Assembly: GCF_944380975.1 (NCBI RefSeq)
Contig: NZ_CALWJK010000008.1
Coordinates: 1 to 55,791, forward strand
DNA length: 55,791 nucleotides
Source: an uncultured Agathobaculum sp.
Lineage (GTDB): Bacteria > Bacillota > Clostridia > Oscillospirales > Butyricicoccaceae
Direction of reading: 5' to 3'
The notes under the pieces were generated by a model, which worked only from the letters and a program-made list of their open reading frames with translations, was not told the origin of the DNA and made no database searches. A program made the translations under genes and the position numbers. Of the stretch, positions 45,191 to 55,235 are shown one piece after another (positions within the stretch are counted from its first letter, which is position 1; each line of letters starts with the position of its first letter).

Positions 45191-46139
45191 TGTCCTCGCC
45201 TCCCTTCGCTTGCGCGCTGGCTTTTGCAATGGCCTTGCCCGCGCCCTTGAAGTATTTGCTTTTCCAGTAGGGGACAGCCAGGAAGATCGCCACAACGGCC
45301 GCTGTAATCAGCTTGAGGTCGTTGGTATCCAGACCAAGCGTGAGTACAAACTGGATGACGATATAGTAAATGACTGCGCCCAGCGCAACCGACAGCAGCT
45401 TGAGCGCAAAGTTTCGAAAAATACGGCTGAACAGCACTTCGCCGATGATGACCGCCGCCAGACCGATGACGATCGCGCCGCGGCCCGCATTGACGTCAGC
45501 AAAGCCCTGATACTGGCAGTACAGCGCGCTCGACAGCGCGACGATGCCGTTGGAGATCATCAGGCCGAGCACCTTATTGAAATCGACGTTGATGCCCTGC
45601 GCACGGCTCATGTTCGGATTCGCGCCGGTCGCACGGATCGAGCAGCCGAGCGAGGTGCCGAAAAACCAGTACAGCACTGCAATCAGCACGATGGTGAACA
45701 CCGCCGCGACGAAAATCGGGTTTTCCAGCGTCATCTTCTTGACGTTGCGCAAAGAAACCAGCAGGTCGTAGTTGTCCGGGTTGATGGCCATATTGGCCTT
45801 TTTGCCCATGATGCGCAGGTTGATCGAGAACAGTGCAAGCTGCGTCAAAATACCGGCAAGGATCGCCGGGATACCCATGAAGGTATGCAGTACGCCGGTG
45901 ACCAGTCCCGCCAGCATGCCCGCAAGGAACGCGCACAGCAGCGCCACCCAGACGTTCACGCCATTCGTCATCAGGACGATGCACACCGCGCCGCCCGTTG
46001 CCATGGTGCCGTCCACGGTCAAATCCGCCAGATCGAGCACCTTAAAGGTGATAAACACACCGATCGCCATCAGGCCCCAAATCAGGCCCTGTGCCACCGC
46101 GCCGGGCAGCGCGGCCAGCAGGTTGGAGAAGAAATCCAC
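45183..46139 (-). CDS. ABC transporter permease
   Basis: 318 residues with about eight membrane helices; BPD_transp_2-like fold (LADLTVDGTMATGGAV near 37-52, GCSIRATGANPNMSRAQGIN near 175-194). It forms the channel for a small ligand delivered by the binding protein at 46258. Related systems import Trp/Tyr or related compounds. Confidence 0.9.
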   Translation of the reverse strand: MDFFSNLLAALPGAVAQGLIWGLMAIGVFITFKVLDLADLTVDGTMATGGAVCIVLMTNGVNVWVALLCAFLAGMLAGLVTGVLHTFMGIPAILAGILTQLALFSINLRIMGKKANMAINPDNYDLLVSLRNVKKMTLENPIFVAAVFTIVLIAVLYWFFGTSLGCSIRATGANPNMSRAQGINVDFNKVLGLMISNGIVALSSALYCQYQGFADVNAGRGAIVIGLAAVIIGEVLFSRIFRNFALKLLSVALGAVIYYIVIQFVLTLGLDTNDLKLITAAVVAIFLAVPYWKSKYFKGAGKAIAKASAQAKGGEDNA

Positions 46140-46206
46140 TTTTCCATGCCCCCATTAATAATATCATCTGATAAAGTGCGAAAGCACATTCATTAGTATA
46201 GCAAAA

Positions 46207-46235
46207 TAAAGCGGAAAAGGGAAGCCCTTTTCCGC
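46207..46235 (-). terminator. Hairpin between binding protein and permease
   Basis: GCGGAAAAGGG-CTT-CCCTTTTCCGC followed by TTTATTTTGC on the minus strand; likely a partial terminator that lets the binding protein be made in excess. Confidence 0.75.
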
Positions 46236-46257
46236 TTTTTTGCATTTTTTGTGCTGC

Positions 46258-47256
46258 TTAGCCTTCGATGGCCGTATAGTCCTCCGGCACGGTGATGCCG
46301 AGCGCCTCGCAGTTTGCAGCGTTATACATCTTGGTGAAGTTGGGCGCGGGCTGTACTTCCATTTCACCCGGGTTGGAACCATTGACCAGAATGTCATATG
46401 CCATTTCGCCGGTGATCTCACCCAGCTCATAGTAGTCGATCGACAGGGTCGCCACGCCGCAGCCCGAGCAGATGCCCTGCTCGCCCGCCACAACCGGAAC
46501 CTTAGCCGGCAGGACGACGTTTGCAATCGCTTCCGTGCAGGAAGCAGCCTTATTGTCGGTCGGGATATAAATGACATCGCTCTCATTCGCAGCGCTCTGT
46601 GCAACGGATGCAACATCGTTGGTATCGGTGAACGCATACTCGGTGCAGGTATAGCCCATGCCTTCCAGAATCGGCTTGATGGTGTTGATCTGGTATGCGG
46701 AGTTGGACTCAGCCGAGCAGTACAGCAGACCGACGTTCTTCGCATCCGGGAACAGCTCCTGCAGCATCTCCGCCTGACCGTCGAGCGGCGCAAGGTCGGT
46801 CGTACCCGAAATGTTGGTACCGGTCACGCCCGTCCATTCATCCACACCCAGCGCGGTGCCGTAATCCGAAATCGAGGTGCCGAGCACCGGGATATCCGCC
46901 GTTGCAGCCTGTGCCGCCTGCAAAGCCGCAGTAGCATTTGCCATAATCAGGTCAACGCCGCCCGAAACAAAGCCGTTGACGATGGTCGCGCAGTTGGCGG
47001 AGTCGCCGGAAGCGTTCTGCAAATCAAACTCAACCGAGCCGCCGTCTGCCTCCACCAGTTCTTTCAGCTTGTCCTGAAAACCCTGCGTTGCAGCGTCGAG
47101 CGCCTCGTGCTGCTCCAGCTGCACCACACCGACCTTATAGTTACCGGCTTTCCCGTTCGTATCCGAATTTGCAGTATCGTTGTTTGTGCCGCCGCAGGCG
47201 GTCATGGTCAGGGCCATTGCGCCGGCCATCAACGCGGCGAGTAATCTTTTCTTCAT
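46258..47256 (-). CDS. Substrate-binding lipoprotein (ABC_sub_bind/TrpX-like)
   Basis: 332 residues. Lipoprotein signal (MKKRLLAALMAGAMALTMTAC, with Cys21 as lipid site), then ABC_sub_bind family: YKVGVVQLEQHEALDAATQGF, DIPVLGTSISDYGTAL, ITGTNISGTT-like segment. The family binds tryptophan, tyrosine or nucleoside-like ligands; the ligand here cannot be read from sequence. No T-box is seen in the 47257-47350 leader. Confidence 0.9.
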   Translation of the reverse strand: MKKRLLAALMAGAMALTMTACGGTNNDTANSDTNGKAGNYKVGVVQLEQHEALDAATQGFQDKLKELVEADGGSVEFDLQNASGDSANCATIVNGFVSGGVDLIMANATAALQAAQAATADIPVLGTSISDYGTALGVDEWTGVTGTNISGTTDLAPLDGQAEMLQELFPDAKNVGLLYCSAESNSAYQINTIKPILEGMGYTCTEYAFTDTNDVASVAQSAANESDVIYIPTDNKAASCTEAIANVVLPAKVPVVAGEQGICSGCGVATLSIDYYELGEITGEMAYDILVNGSNPGEMEVQPAPNFTKMYNAANCEALGITVPEDYTAIEG

Positions 47257-47320
47257 GTGAAAACCCCTTTTCTGCGTAAGATGCATGTGAAGGAAGGGTA
47301 AAAACCCATCCCGCTTTTAC

Positions 47321-47349
47321 AGTTTATCAGTTAAAAGCGTTTTCGTCAA
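47321..47349 (-). promoter_or_regulatory. Promoter of the ABC transporter operon
   Basis: TTGACG (47344-47349), 17-bp spacer, TAAACT (47321-47326). Confidence 0.75.
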
Positions 47350-47451
47350 GTCCATTGCCTACTTTTTTCTGGAAATCCCGCCTTTGCCGTCAAAACAGAC
47401 AAGAAGCATTCTTTTAAATGTTAATAAATTGTTAGCATTGACCAGAATCAG

Positions 47452-47480
47452 TTGACCAACACGCAACCGCATCGTAAAAT
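47452..47480 (+). promoter_or_regulatory. Promoter of the CBS-pair gene
   Basis: TTGACC (47452-47457), 17-bp spacer, TAAAAT (47475-47480). Confidence 0.72.
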
Positions 47481-47509
47481 AGAATCAGAATCCACAAGGA
47501 GGATATGCA

Positions 47510-47908
47510 ATGAATATCTCTTTTTTCCTCAAGCCCAAGGCAGAGGTTTCATACTTGACAGAGGACTGCCCGGTGCGGCAGGCACTGCGCGATATGATGA
47601 AAAGCGGCTTTACCGCTATTCCGCTGGTCGACCCAAAGGGGCGCTATACCGGCACAATCACAGAGGGCGACTTTTTGCGCCTGCTGCTCGAGCATCCGGC
47701 GGAGCAGATTGACCGGATGACGGCAGGGGAGGTGCCCCGCCGTGTGCGGCATCGCTCGGTCGGCATTGACGCGCGTATGGAGGACATGATCGAACTGGTT
47801 TCCGCACAGAATTTCGTACCCGTGACCGACGGGCGCGGCATGTTCTGCGGCATTATCACCCGGCGCGACGTCATCCAGTTCCTGCGGGACTCCTGTAAAA
47901 AGGGTTAA
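47510..47908 (+). CDS. CBS-pair protein, DarB/CbpB-like
   Basis: 132 residues made of two CBS motifs (about 13-65: VRQALRDMMKSGFTAIPLVDPKGRYTGTITEGDFL; about 80-128: DMIELVSAQNFVPVTDGRGMFCGIITRRDVIQFL). Stand-alone CBS proteins of this size include the c-di-AMP receptor DarB; the similarity is in layout only. AAGGAGG precedes ATG. It is the only plus-strand gene in the host part. Confidence 0.8.
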   Translation: MNISFFLKPKAEVSYLTEDCPVRQALRDMMKSGFTAIPLVDPKGRYTGTITEGDFLRLLLEHPAEQIDRMTAGEVPRRVRHRSVGIDARMEDMIELVSAQNFVPVTDGRGMFCGIITRRDVIQFLRDSCKKG

Positions 47909-47931
47909 GTACATATTTTGCATAGCAGAAA

Positions 47932-47961
47932 GCCGTCCGGCAGTTGCCGGACGGCTTTTTT
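47932..47961. terminator. Bidirectional terminator
   Basis: GCCGTCCGGC-AGTT-GCCGGACGGC with T-run after it; serves the CBS gene and may end the convergent SLH gene. Confidence 0.85.
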
Positions 47962-47974
47962 ATGCGATTGAAAA

Positions 47975-50551
47975 TTATTTGAGCTGTACGCGCTCACGTA
48001 CCGTACCATCAACGGCCAGCGCAAGCGTTTGGGTGCTATAACCCGTGCACACAATCTGTGCCATATAGCTGCCGCGTCTGAGGCTGAACGAAGCCGTGCC
48101 ATCCGCGCCGGTGGTGATATTCTGACCACCGATGGTGACCACCGCACCGGAAAGCGGCGCACCATACGCATTGGTAACTACGATCTGTACGGTTTCGAGG
48201 ATCTCACCCGTCAGCTTGACCGAACGCGCACCGGAAACGCTTGTGGTCGTAGAAACCGATTCCGTAAAGCGTTCATGGGATGCCGTGATCTTATAGGTAC
48301 CACTCTTGACATAAACCGTTGCTTTGCCGTATGCATCGGTCGTTGCATTCTGCGCTGCACTGCCATCTGTGCCGTTCGCCGGCTCAAACTTGACCGTCGC
48401 GCCCTCAATCGGCAAACCGAGGTCATCCACCACGTTTGCCGTCAATGCATAGGTCGTCACATAGTTGACGCGCAGCATTGGATTGACACCGTTCGACATC
48501 ACAAAGATCAGGTTGACATAGGATTCGCCATTTGCGCCCAGATCCGCGATCGCGGATTTGCTGATCGTAACCTCGCTGCCATCGATCTTATACTGCCAAT
48601 TCTCTTCCAGAACTTTGCCATTGGCTGTGATTTTTTCCAGCTTTGCGCCTTCCGCCGTGCTGAGTGTTACGGTCAAATCCTGATATCCTTGCGAATTGGT
48701 ATTGGAATCAAAATCCATCTCGGACGGCGAAATGCCATTGACCGGCGCAGTATCCACGATATTCAGCGTGCAGGAGAATGACGTCCCCTTATTGGGTACA
48801 AAGGTAATGGTATAAGTGCCCTTGCTCTTTTTCTCCAGCGATTCCCGCAGGAAAGTGGTAACGCCCGTGGAAGAGTCATAGAGATAATCTACACCACGCT
48901 CGAGCACAGTGCTGCCAAGCTTGATCGAATCCAGCAGCGTGCCTGCGGGCAGAACCAGCGTTGCGGTAACATTGGAATAATTGGGCGATTGCTCATATTT
49001 ATCGAATGTGATCTGGGACGGGCTGACCGCACTGAGTGCAGAATTGCCCACCAGAATACCGATGGATGCCTTGGTATTATCCGTAAACAACAGCTCTGCG
49101 GTATATACACCCGCGCTCAGCGTTTTCAGATAAGTCTTGTAAATGCGAATACCGTTCTTATCGGTCAGCAGATTGTAATCCGTGCCGAGAGCCAGCGCTT
49201 CACCGTCCACGGTCAGGCGCATCAGGTCATTTTTATCCGCATTGAAGGTGAAATCATAGGAATGCGCGATCGCATCCTGATTGTTGATGTCGATCGACAG
49301 CGTGCTCGGAGAGATCGACACACCCGTCGACGAAGAAATCGACTGTCCCGCAATGACTGCGGTCACGCCGCCGCCCAGCGAATAGGTATCCGGCATCATC
49401 ATCAGCTCGCAGCCGGACACGGTGAGCACCGCAGACTGGATCGAGCCGCCGCCGGTGACGGTCGTTTCCGCGTTTGCGGTCAGTTCGCTGATAGACGTGC
49501 TGCCCGTGGTCAGGATGGAGGTCTTGCCGGATGTGGTCACATCCCACACTGCGGCATCCAGCGTCAGCGACAGGTTCTCGCCGGTCAGCGACAGATCGGC
49601 AAAGCCGCCGGCCGATGCGCCAAGGTTGGATTCGGTCAGCGCTGCGGAGGTCTGCACCTCGGTTTCACCGATGTTGCTGTTGCCTGTGCAGGTGACCTGC
49701 GGCGTCAGGCCAAGCGAATTGGAAACCGTCATATGCAGAGCAGAAACGCCGTCCAGCGTGACATTGCCGCTGCTGACGATGATATCGCCCTTTACCGTGA
49801 CATTAGTCAGGTTGACGTTGCCGGAAAGCACGCCCTCCGTGATGAACAGGTTGCCGTCGATCGTTGCGTCGGACAGCGAACAGGGCGCGGAGATGGTCAC
49901 GTTCTTAGTGTCGGTGTTCAGATCATCCCCGGTATAGGACTTACCCGAAGTGTTCAGCGAAGAGCCGAGGAAATAATACAGGATCTTGGCGATTTCGCCG
50001 CGGGTAATGTTGCCCTGGGGCTTGAAGGTGCCATCGGTATAACCATTGATATATCCCTGCGCAACCGCTTCCGCCACATAAGACTTGCTGTAATTGCTCA
50101 GCATGTTCTTATCGGTAAAAGCGTTCAGCTCAGACAGGTCAGCGCTCGGTGTATACTTGTGCAGACGACCGAGAATGGTCGCCGCCTGCTCGCGCGTGAG
50201 CGTACCCTCCGGGTCCATCTTATCGTTGCCGACGCCATTGATGTAACCGTACTTCACTGCGATCTGCACGGTCTCATAATAGAGCGAGTCGCTGCTGACG
50301 TCGGAAAAGTTGATCGAAGCTTTTTCTGTAAAGCCGAAAGCGCGGTTGATATAGCGCATAAACTCCCAGCGCCGGATCTCCTGATCGGGCGTATATTTGC
50401 CTTCCGAAGAGGGGTTGATGACCCCTAGCTCATTGAGTTCCAGCAGGTAGGTTTTTGCCCAGTGGTTTTCGATGTCGGAAGCAGCAAACGCCGCCGGCAG
50501 CGTGCACAAAAGCAGGGCAACCGCCAGCACGGCGGATAGAAATCTTTTCAC
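47975..50551 (-). CDS. Exported SLH-domain surface protein
   Basis: 858 residues. Signal peptide (VKRFLSAVLAVALLLCTLPAAFA), three SLH repeats at about 28-205 (HWAKTYLLELNELGVI, YETVQIAVKYGYINGVG, YVAEAVAQGYINGYTDGTFKPQG), a beta-helix-like region with repeated NVTL/NLT segments (about 210-400), and C-terminal Ig-like/carboxypeptidase-regulatory repeats (PIEGATVKFEPANG, PLSGAVVTIGGQNITTGADG). Cell-wall anchored surface protein; ligand unknown. GTG 50551 with GAGGTG. Confidence 0.88.
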   Translation of the reverse strand: MKRFLSAVLAVALLLCTLPAAFAASDIENHWAKTYLLELNELGVINPSSEGKYTPDQEIRRWEFMRYINRAFGFTEKASINFSDVSSDSLYYETVQIAVKYGYINGVGNDKMDPEGTLTREQAATILGRLHKYTPSADLSELNAFTDKNMLSNYSKSYVAEAVAQGYINGYTDGTFKPQGNITRGEIAKILYYFLGSSLNTSGKSYTGDDLNTDTKNVTISAPCSLSDATIDGNLFITEGVLSGNVNLTNVTVKGDIIVSSGNVTLDGVSALHMTVSNSLGLTPQVTCTGNSNIGETEVQTSAALTESNLGASAGGFADLSLTGENLSLTLDAAVWDVTTSGKTSILTTGSTSISELTANAETTVTGGGSIQSAVLTVSGCELMMMPDTYSLGGGVTAVIAGQSISSSTGVSISPSTLSIDINNQDAIAHSYDFTFNADKNDLMRLTVDGEALALGTDYNLLTDKNGIRIYKTYLKTLSAGVYTAELLFTDNTKASIGILVGNSALSAVSPSQITFDKYEQSPNYSNVTATLVLPAGTLLDSIKLGSTVLERGVDYLYDSSTGVTTFLRESLEKKSKGTYTITFVPNKGTSFSCTLNIVDTAPVNGISPSEMDFDSNTNSQGYQDLTVTLSTAEGAKLEKITANGKVLEENWQYKIDGSEVTISKSAIADLGANGESYVNLIFVMSNGVNPMLRVNYVTTYALTANVVDDLGLPIEGATVKFEPANGTDGSAAQNATTDAYGKATVYVKSGTYKITASHERFTESVSTTTSVSGARSVKLTGEILETVQIVVTNAYGAPLSGAVVTIGGQNITTGADGTASFSLRRGSYMAQIVCTGYSTQTLALAVDGTVRERVQLK

Positions 50552-50705
50552 AGCTATCACCTCTTTGGTTTCGTTATCCCTATTTTACCATTGTTTTCGT
50601 CATTTGTGTACTGTTTTTTACGTATGACGGCAAAGAACTGCCACAATTCGGCACATCCTGCCTAAAAACGGTATTTTCAGCCCGTTTTTCTCTGTTCGGT
50701 GGGGA

Positions 50706-50748
50706 AAGAAAAGGGGCTGCAAGCTCCGTATATTCGGATTTGCAGCCC
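50706..50748 (-). terminator. Terminator of the WG/SLH gene
   Basis: GGGCTGCAA ... TTGCAGCCC followed by CTTTTCTTT on the minus strand. Confidence 0.75.
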
Positions 50749-50758
50749 GAAAAGCCGC

Positions 50759-53029
50759 TCAGATCAGGGTCAGCAGCTTAGCAAACTCCGCGCGGGTAAA
50801 GCCGCGCTCCGGCTGGAAAGTACCGTCGGTATATCCCTTGATCAGCCCCTTCTGCATGCACAGCACAATCGCCGTTCGGCGCTCCTCCGGGATTTCCGCC
50901 GCGTCTGCAAATGCGGAAAGCGCCTCTTCCACGGTCTGTTCATCCGGCAGCGCAGCACCCTGCTGCACCAACACATTGGCAAACAGCTGCGCCGCATCTG
51001 CGCGCGTCATCACGCTGTTCGGCTGGAAAGCTGCCTCCAACCCGTCCAGCAGGCCAGCAGCCCAGACGGCATTAACCTCGCCGGCGTACCAGGCCGCTTG
51101 GTCGATACCTTCCATGCTGTTCCCGTCGTCCGTCTCCAGCGAAAGGCTGCGCGCGATGGTTGCACAGACCTCAGCCTGTGTGATCTGTTCATCCGGACGG
51201 AATTTGCCGCCCGAGCCTTGCATCAGGCCCTTTTCCGCCACCGTGCGGATATAATCCGCGGCCCAATGGGTAACATGCACGTCGGTAAAGCCCGCCACCG
51301 TGACCGTCGGCTTGACCAGAGAAGTATTCAGCGCCTGATAGCATGCGCTCTCCTTGCCCACCGCTTCGCCCAGCTGCTCAAACGTAAGCAGATAGCTTTC
51401 GGTGTAAGCGCGGCTTGTCTCGCTTTCATACTCATTATAATAGTAGGTTATGCCTTTCGTGCTGATACGCGGGAAGCTGTACAGATAGATCTCGTGCTCC
51501 GCGGGCAGCAGCTGCTTGACCGTATCCATATAGCCGCTGACCAGCAGATCGCTGATCTCATATTGCTCTCCCGTGCGCAGATCGAAGGCCAGACTATCGT
51601 TCCACACCGATGAACCCGCACCCTGTCCGCTGATGCAGCTGGCCCAGACAACCAGCACCGAACCCTCTATGGATGCGCCGTAGCTGCCCTCCAGCGCCTC
51701 ATACTCCGCACTGACCGATGGCCCCTTGAGGAAAAATGCGCGGATGGCATCGTTGATGGTTTTCTGTATCTTTGTGTCGGAAAGACCGCTGATTTCCGGA
51801 AAATAGACATTCCAGCCGTGCTCCGTGCCATCCTCCCGATAGCCTATGAACTTTTCGTAATGCACGGTCTTTGCCGTGATGCCGCTGCCCAGATCAAAGG
51901 TTTTGGGCTGCTCCAGCAGGGTATTGCCTGTAGACAGGTTGATGTATTTGAGCGTACCATCCTGTGTCACCCGCACGACGTTTTCGCTCAAAAGGGTCGG
52001 GTTTTCCGCGTTTTTCAGGCTGGCAAAATAGCCGCCGTTCTTTTTGAAGAAAATCAGACTGCCGTCCGCCGTACCGTGCCAGGACAGGCCGTAGCGCAGC
52101 TCATTGAAGCCGCCGACATAGCTGCCCGTGCGGTAAGCCACATTGCCGTTCGCATCCACGGCGGAAGCCGACCCGTCCGCACTGCGGGCGGCATACAGCC
52201 CCTCGCCCATATAAGACAAATAGTAATACGTCGGCTCGGTCAGCAGCTTCCCTTCGGTATTGATTAGGCCCCATCGGTTTCCCTCACGAACCATTGCCGC
52301 ACCGTCACGGAATTCACTGATTTCGCTGTATTTGAACACGGTCAGATAGTCGCTCCGAGACAGCGAATACAGCGCCTTTGCCATGCCGTTGGAAAGAACG
52401 ATGGTATCCTCGCCGAAAATGGTCATATAGGACGGCTCGATGCCGCTTTCCAGCGTGTACAGCGTCTGCCCCTCGGTGTCGATGGCCAGATACTGCCCGT
52501 CCGTTGTGCAAACCAGCGCGCGTCCGCCGGAAAACACACCCGCATCCTTGAATTCCCCTTCAAACGCCGCGCTGCCATCCTGCGTCACATAGGAATACAG
52601 GTCGGACGCCGGACTTTTGCACAACAGCAGCCCGTCCTCAAAGAAGCCCACAGCACCCGCATAAGAACCGATTTTCTCACCCTCGAGCGTATAATATACG
52701 CTGTGGTCAGCATAGCGGTAGGCGATCGCGTCGTCGGAAAATTCGACCGAGACTGGCGCGTCGGTGTAATCCACCACCACATAACCCGCGCGGTCGATCA
52801 CCGCGGTCTGGTTCTTGTCATCCTCGACCGCTGCTAAACCGCATTCGGCAAACTCGCCCGCCTGACGGTAAGAAAACGACAGCACCGTGCGGCCCTCTTC
52901 ATCCAGATAGCCGTATCGGGTCACGCCGTCAACATCCGTGCGCTGGGCCGGGAAGATTGCCCCCTCAGCTGAAGCACCTATTATCATGAGAAACGCCACA
53001 AACAGGGCGGATATGGTTTTTTTGAGCAT
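50759..53029 (-). CDS. Exported WG-repeat protein with C-terminal SLH domains
   Basis: 756 residues from ATG 53029. Signal peptide (MLKKTISALFVAFLMIIGASA), WG/beta-propeller-like repeats over about 25-370 (RYGYLDEEGRTVLSFSY; RWGLINTEGKLLTEPTYY), a DUF3298-like middle at about 390-560, and three SLH repeats from about 575 (HWAADYIRTVAEKGLMQGSGG; GYTDGTFQPERGFTRAEF). Cell-wall anchored through the C-terminus, unlike the neighbouring gene. Function unknown. Confidence 0.86.
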   Translation of the reverse strand: MLKKTISALFVAFLMIIGASAEGAIFPAQRTDVDGVTRYGYLDEEGRTVLSFSYRQAGEFAECGLAAVEDDKNQTAVIDRAGYVVVDYTDAPVSVEFSDDAIAYRYADHSVYYTLEGEKIGSYAGAVGFFEDGLLLCKSPASDLYSYVTQDGSAAFEGEFKDAGVFSGGRALVCTTDGQYLAIDTEGQTLYTLESGIEPSYMTIFGEDTIVLSNGMAKALYSLSRSDYLTVFKYSEISEFRDGAAMVREGNRWGLINTEGKLLTEPTYYYLSYMGEGLYAARSADGSASAVDANGNVAYRTGSYVGGFNELRYGLSWHGTADGSLIFFKKNGGYFASLKNAENPTLLSENVVRVTQDGTLKYINLSTGNTLLEQPKTFDLGSGITAKTVHYEKFIGYREDGTEHGWNVYFPEISGLSDTKIQKTINDAIRAFFLKGPSVSAEYEALEGSYGASIEGSVLVVWASCISGQGAGSSVWNDSLAFDLRTGEQYEISDLLVSGYMDTVKQLLPAEHEIYLYSFPRISTKGITYYYNEYESETSRAYTESYLLTFEQLGEAVGKESACYQALNTSLVKPTVTVAGFTDVHVTHWAADYIRTVAEKGLMQGSGGKFRPDEQITQAEVCATIARSLSLETDDGNSMEGIDQAAWYAGEVNAVWAAGLLDGLEAAFQPNSVMTRADAAQLFANVLVQQGAALPDEQTVEEALSAFADAAEIPEERRTAIVLCMQKGLIKGYTDGTFQPERGFTRAEFAKLLTLI

Positions 53030-53182
53030 AGATTTTTCCATCCTTGGATTATTGATATATAAAATTATATCCTTTTCCTGCATGCCGCTCAATAGCAGGC
53101 GGAAAAGTGTAACATTTGTGACACAAGCGCGCGCAATATTACATTTTTATTGCAATTTCATTTGTCCCGATGCGCACAAAAA

Positions 53183-53216
53183 ACCGCCCCCTGACCGGCA
53201 GGGGACGGCTTTTTTT
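53183..53216. terminator. Bidirectional terminator after yaaT operon
   Basis: CCG-CCCCTG-ACCGG-CAGGGG-CGG core with A-run and T-run on either side; ends the minus-strand yaaT unit. Confidence 0.8.
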
Positions 53217-53247
53217 GCATATTTTCCCGACAAAGGCAGCTTGTGGG

Positions 53248-54339
53248 TCATTCCTGCCCGGCAGGTGCATGCTCCTGTGCGGATGCGTGCTCCGCGCTGC
53301 CCGCATTTTCCGCATTCTGCGGCTTATGACGGCGGCGTCCGCCCCGACGACGGCGACGACGCGGCGCGCCTTCCGCGGGTGCAGCGCCCTCGGCGGGCTG
53401 CTCTCCCTGCGCCTCTTCCGGCGCATCCTCGGCATCGGCCTGCTGCTGCTTCTGCTGCTTGGCGGCTTCCTGCTCCATGCGGCGGCGCTCTTCGGCCATG
53501 GCGGCGGCATTCTGCCGGTTGCGGCATGCGCCCTTGACCACACAGCAGTCTGTGCACTGAAATTCGGTCAGCGAATGCTCGGGACTGTCGTCCAGCTGCA
53601 CCTTGCAGGTGCCGCGCAGCATCTGGGTCGTGATGACCTTGCCGCGTCCCTCGGGCGTATCGACCACGCTGCCCTGCTTGGGCGTGACCTTTTGCAGCTC
53701 CGCATAGGCCTCATGCTCATATTTCAGGCAGCACATCAGGCGGCCGCACACACCGGAAATCTTCGCCGGATTGAGCGACAAATTCTGATCCTTTGCCATG
53801 TTGATCGAAACCGGGTGGAAATCCTCCAGATACGAGCAGCAGCACAGCTCGCGTCCACAGGTGCCCAGTCCGCCGATCATCTTTGCTTCATCGCGCACGC
53901 CGATCTGGCGCAGCTCAATGCGCGTGCGGAACACGCTGGCCAAATCCTTGACCAGCTCGCGGAAGTCCACGCGGCCATCCGCGGTGAAATAAAACAGCAT
54001 TTTGTTCATGTCGAACGTGCATTCCGCCGTGACCAGATTCATTTCCAGCCCGCGCTCTTCAATCTTGCGCTTGCAGATGATAAACGCCTCATCCGCGCGC
54101 TTTTTGTTGCGCGCGAGCGTCTTTTTATCCGCGTCGGTCGCCACGCGCACCATGCGCTTGAGCGGCTGGACGACCGTCTGGTCGGGCACATCCGTGTTGC
54201 CCTGCACGCACTGACCGTATTCCAATCCGCGCGTCGTCTCCACGATCACGTCCTCCCCTGCGGACACAGGCGTGCCCTGCGGGTCGAAATAATACATTTT
54301 TCCGCCCGCTTTGAAGCGGACTCCAATAATCGTTGTCAA
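53248..54339 (-). CDS. yaaT: PSP1-domain protein YaaT/RicT
   Basis: 363 residues. PSP1 domain at about 50-135; Cys clusters GTCGRELCCCSYL (about 160) and GVCGRLMCCLKYE (about 195) which in RicT help bind iron-sulfur clusters. The C-terminal 90 residues are low-complexity, with Arg-rich RRRRRRGGRRRHK and Ala/Glu tracts, longer than in Bacillus. RicT with RicA/RicF promotes RNase Y-dependent RNA processing and affects sporulation and competence. Confidence 0.9.
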   Translation of the reverse strand: MTTIIGVRFKAGGKMYYFDPQGTPVSAGEDVIVETTRGLEYGQCVQGNTDVPDQTVVQPLKRMVRVATDADKKTLARNKKRADEAFIICKRKIEERGLEMNLVTAECTFDMNKMLFYFTADGRVDFRELVKDLASVFRTRIELRQIGVRDEAKMIGGLGTCGRELCCCSYLEDFHPVSINMAKDQNLSLNPAKISGVCGRLMCCLKYEHEAYAELQKVTPKQGSVVDTPEGRGKVITTQMLRGTCKVQLDDSPEHSLTEFQCTDCCVVKGACRNRQNAAAMAEERRRMEQEAAKQQKQQQADAEDAPEEAQGEQPAEGAAPAEGAPRRRRRRGGRRRHKPQNAENAGSAEHASAQEHAPAGQE

Positions 54340-54356
54340 AAACTGATCCTCCTACA

Positions 54357-55235
54357 TTATAAAAAGCAGATGCGGTATGCATCGCTTGTCAGCGCGCAAG
54401 TCACCGCCGCAGCCGCCGCATTGCGCGAAACGCGGTCGGTCAGCTCGCTCAGGAAATCATACAGCTCCAGCAGCCGTGCAGCGCTCACGACGCTTGCCAG
54501 CGCCTGTGTCTGCCCACGCAGCGCTGCCGCAACCGGCGGCTGGGGCAATCCCTTTGCAGCAAAAATCGCGTCGCGCAGCGCGCTTTGCAGCACGCTGATC
54601 ACGCCCAGCAGCGCGCGGCGCGGGGTTTTCTCGAGTGCGAGCGCGGCGAGCATCATCCGATCCTCCCGGCGCTGGGCGATCGCCTCCAGATAGGGCGCAA
54701 GGAGCGCGGCGGCTTCGCCGTCTCCGTCTACTTCCTCCTGCGGGACGAGCGCAAATTTGGTGCAGCGCGAACGAACGGTCTGCAATAACGTGTCTGGCTG
54801 CTCCGCAGTCAACACAAAAAAGGCGTAAGACGGCGGCTCTTCCAGCTCTTTGAGCAGCGCGTTCTGCGCCATAGGGTTGAGGTTCTGCGCATGCCGGATG
54901 ACCGTCACGCGGCGTTCGCCGTCGTTCGGGATGATGGCGTTTTCCGCCTTGAGGCGGCGCGCCAGATCGACCTTCAGCTCGTTTTCACCCTCGTCGATGA
55001 TAGTCAGATCGGGATGCACACTCTCGCTGACCTTGCGGCAGGAAAGGCATGTCCCGCACGGACGCGATCCTGCGCTTTCGCACAGGATGCCTGCGGCGAG
55101 TGTGTCCGACCATGCCGCCAGCGCCGCGGAATCGTCCCCGGAAAGCAGAACAGCCTGCGGAAAACGGTCGGCCAGCGCGTTTTTCAGCGCACTTTTGAGC
55201 GCCGCGTTGCCCGGCAGCGCGTCAAATGAGATCAC
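54357..55235 (-). CDS. holB: DNA polymerase III delta' subunit
   Basis: 292 residues. AAA+ clamp-loader fold with N-terminal LPGNAALKSALKNALADRFPQAVLLSG, the zinc finger C-x8-C-x2-C-x2-C (CESAGSRPCGTCLSC, about 52-66) and SRCTKFAL (SRC motif, about 155). Lacks a Walker A, as delta' proteins do. Overlaps darA by four bases. Confidence 0.92.
   Translation of the reverse strand: MISFDALPGNAALKSALKNALADRFPQAVLLSGDDSAALAAWSDTLAAGILCESAGSRPCGTCLSCRKVSESVHPDLTIIDEGENELKVDLARRLKAENAIIPNDGERRVTVIRHAQNLNPMAQNALLKELEEPPSYAFFVLTAEQPDTLLQTVRSRCTKFALVPQEEVDGDGEAAALLAPYLEAIAQRREDRMMLAALALEKTPRRALLGVISVLQSALRDAIFAAKGLPQPPVAAALRGQTQALASVVSAARLLELYDFLSELTDRVSRNAAAAAVTCALTSDAYRICFL

Noticed and set aside
47257-47320. 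Possible T-box or riboswitch in the leader of the ABC operon
   Set aside because: The leader is only about 60 nt and lacks a T-box sequence or recognisable aptamer.
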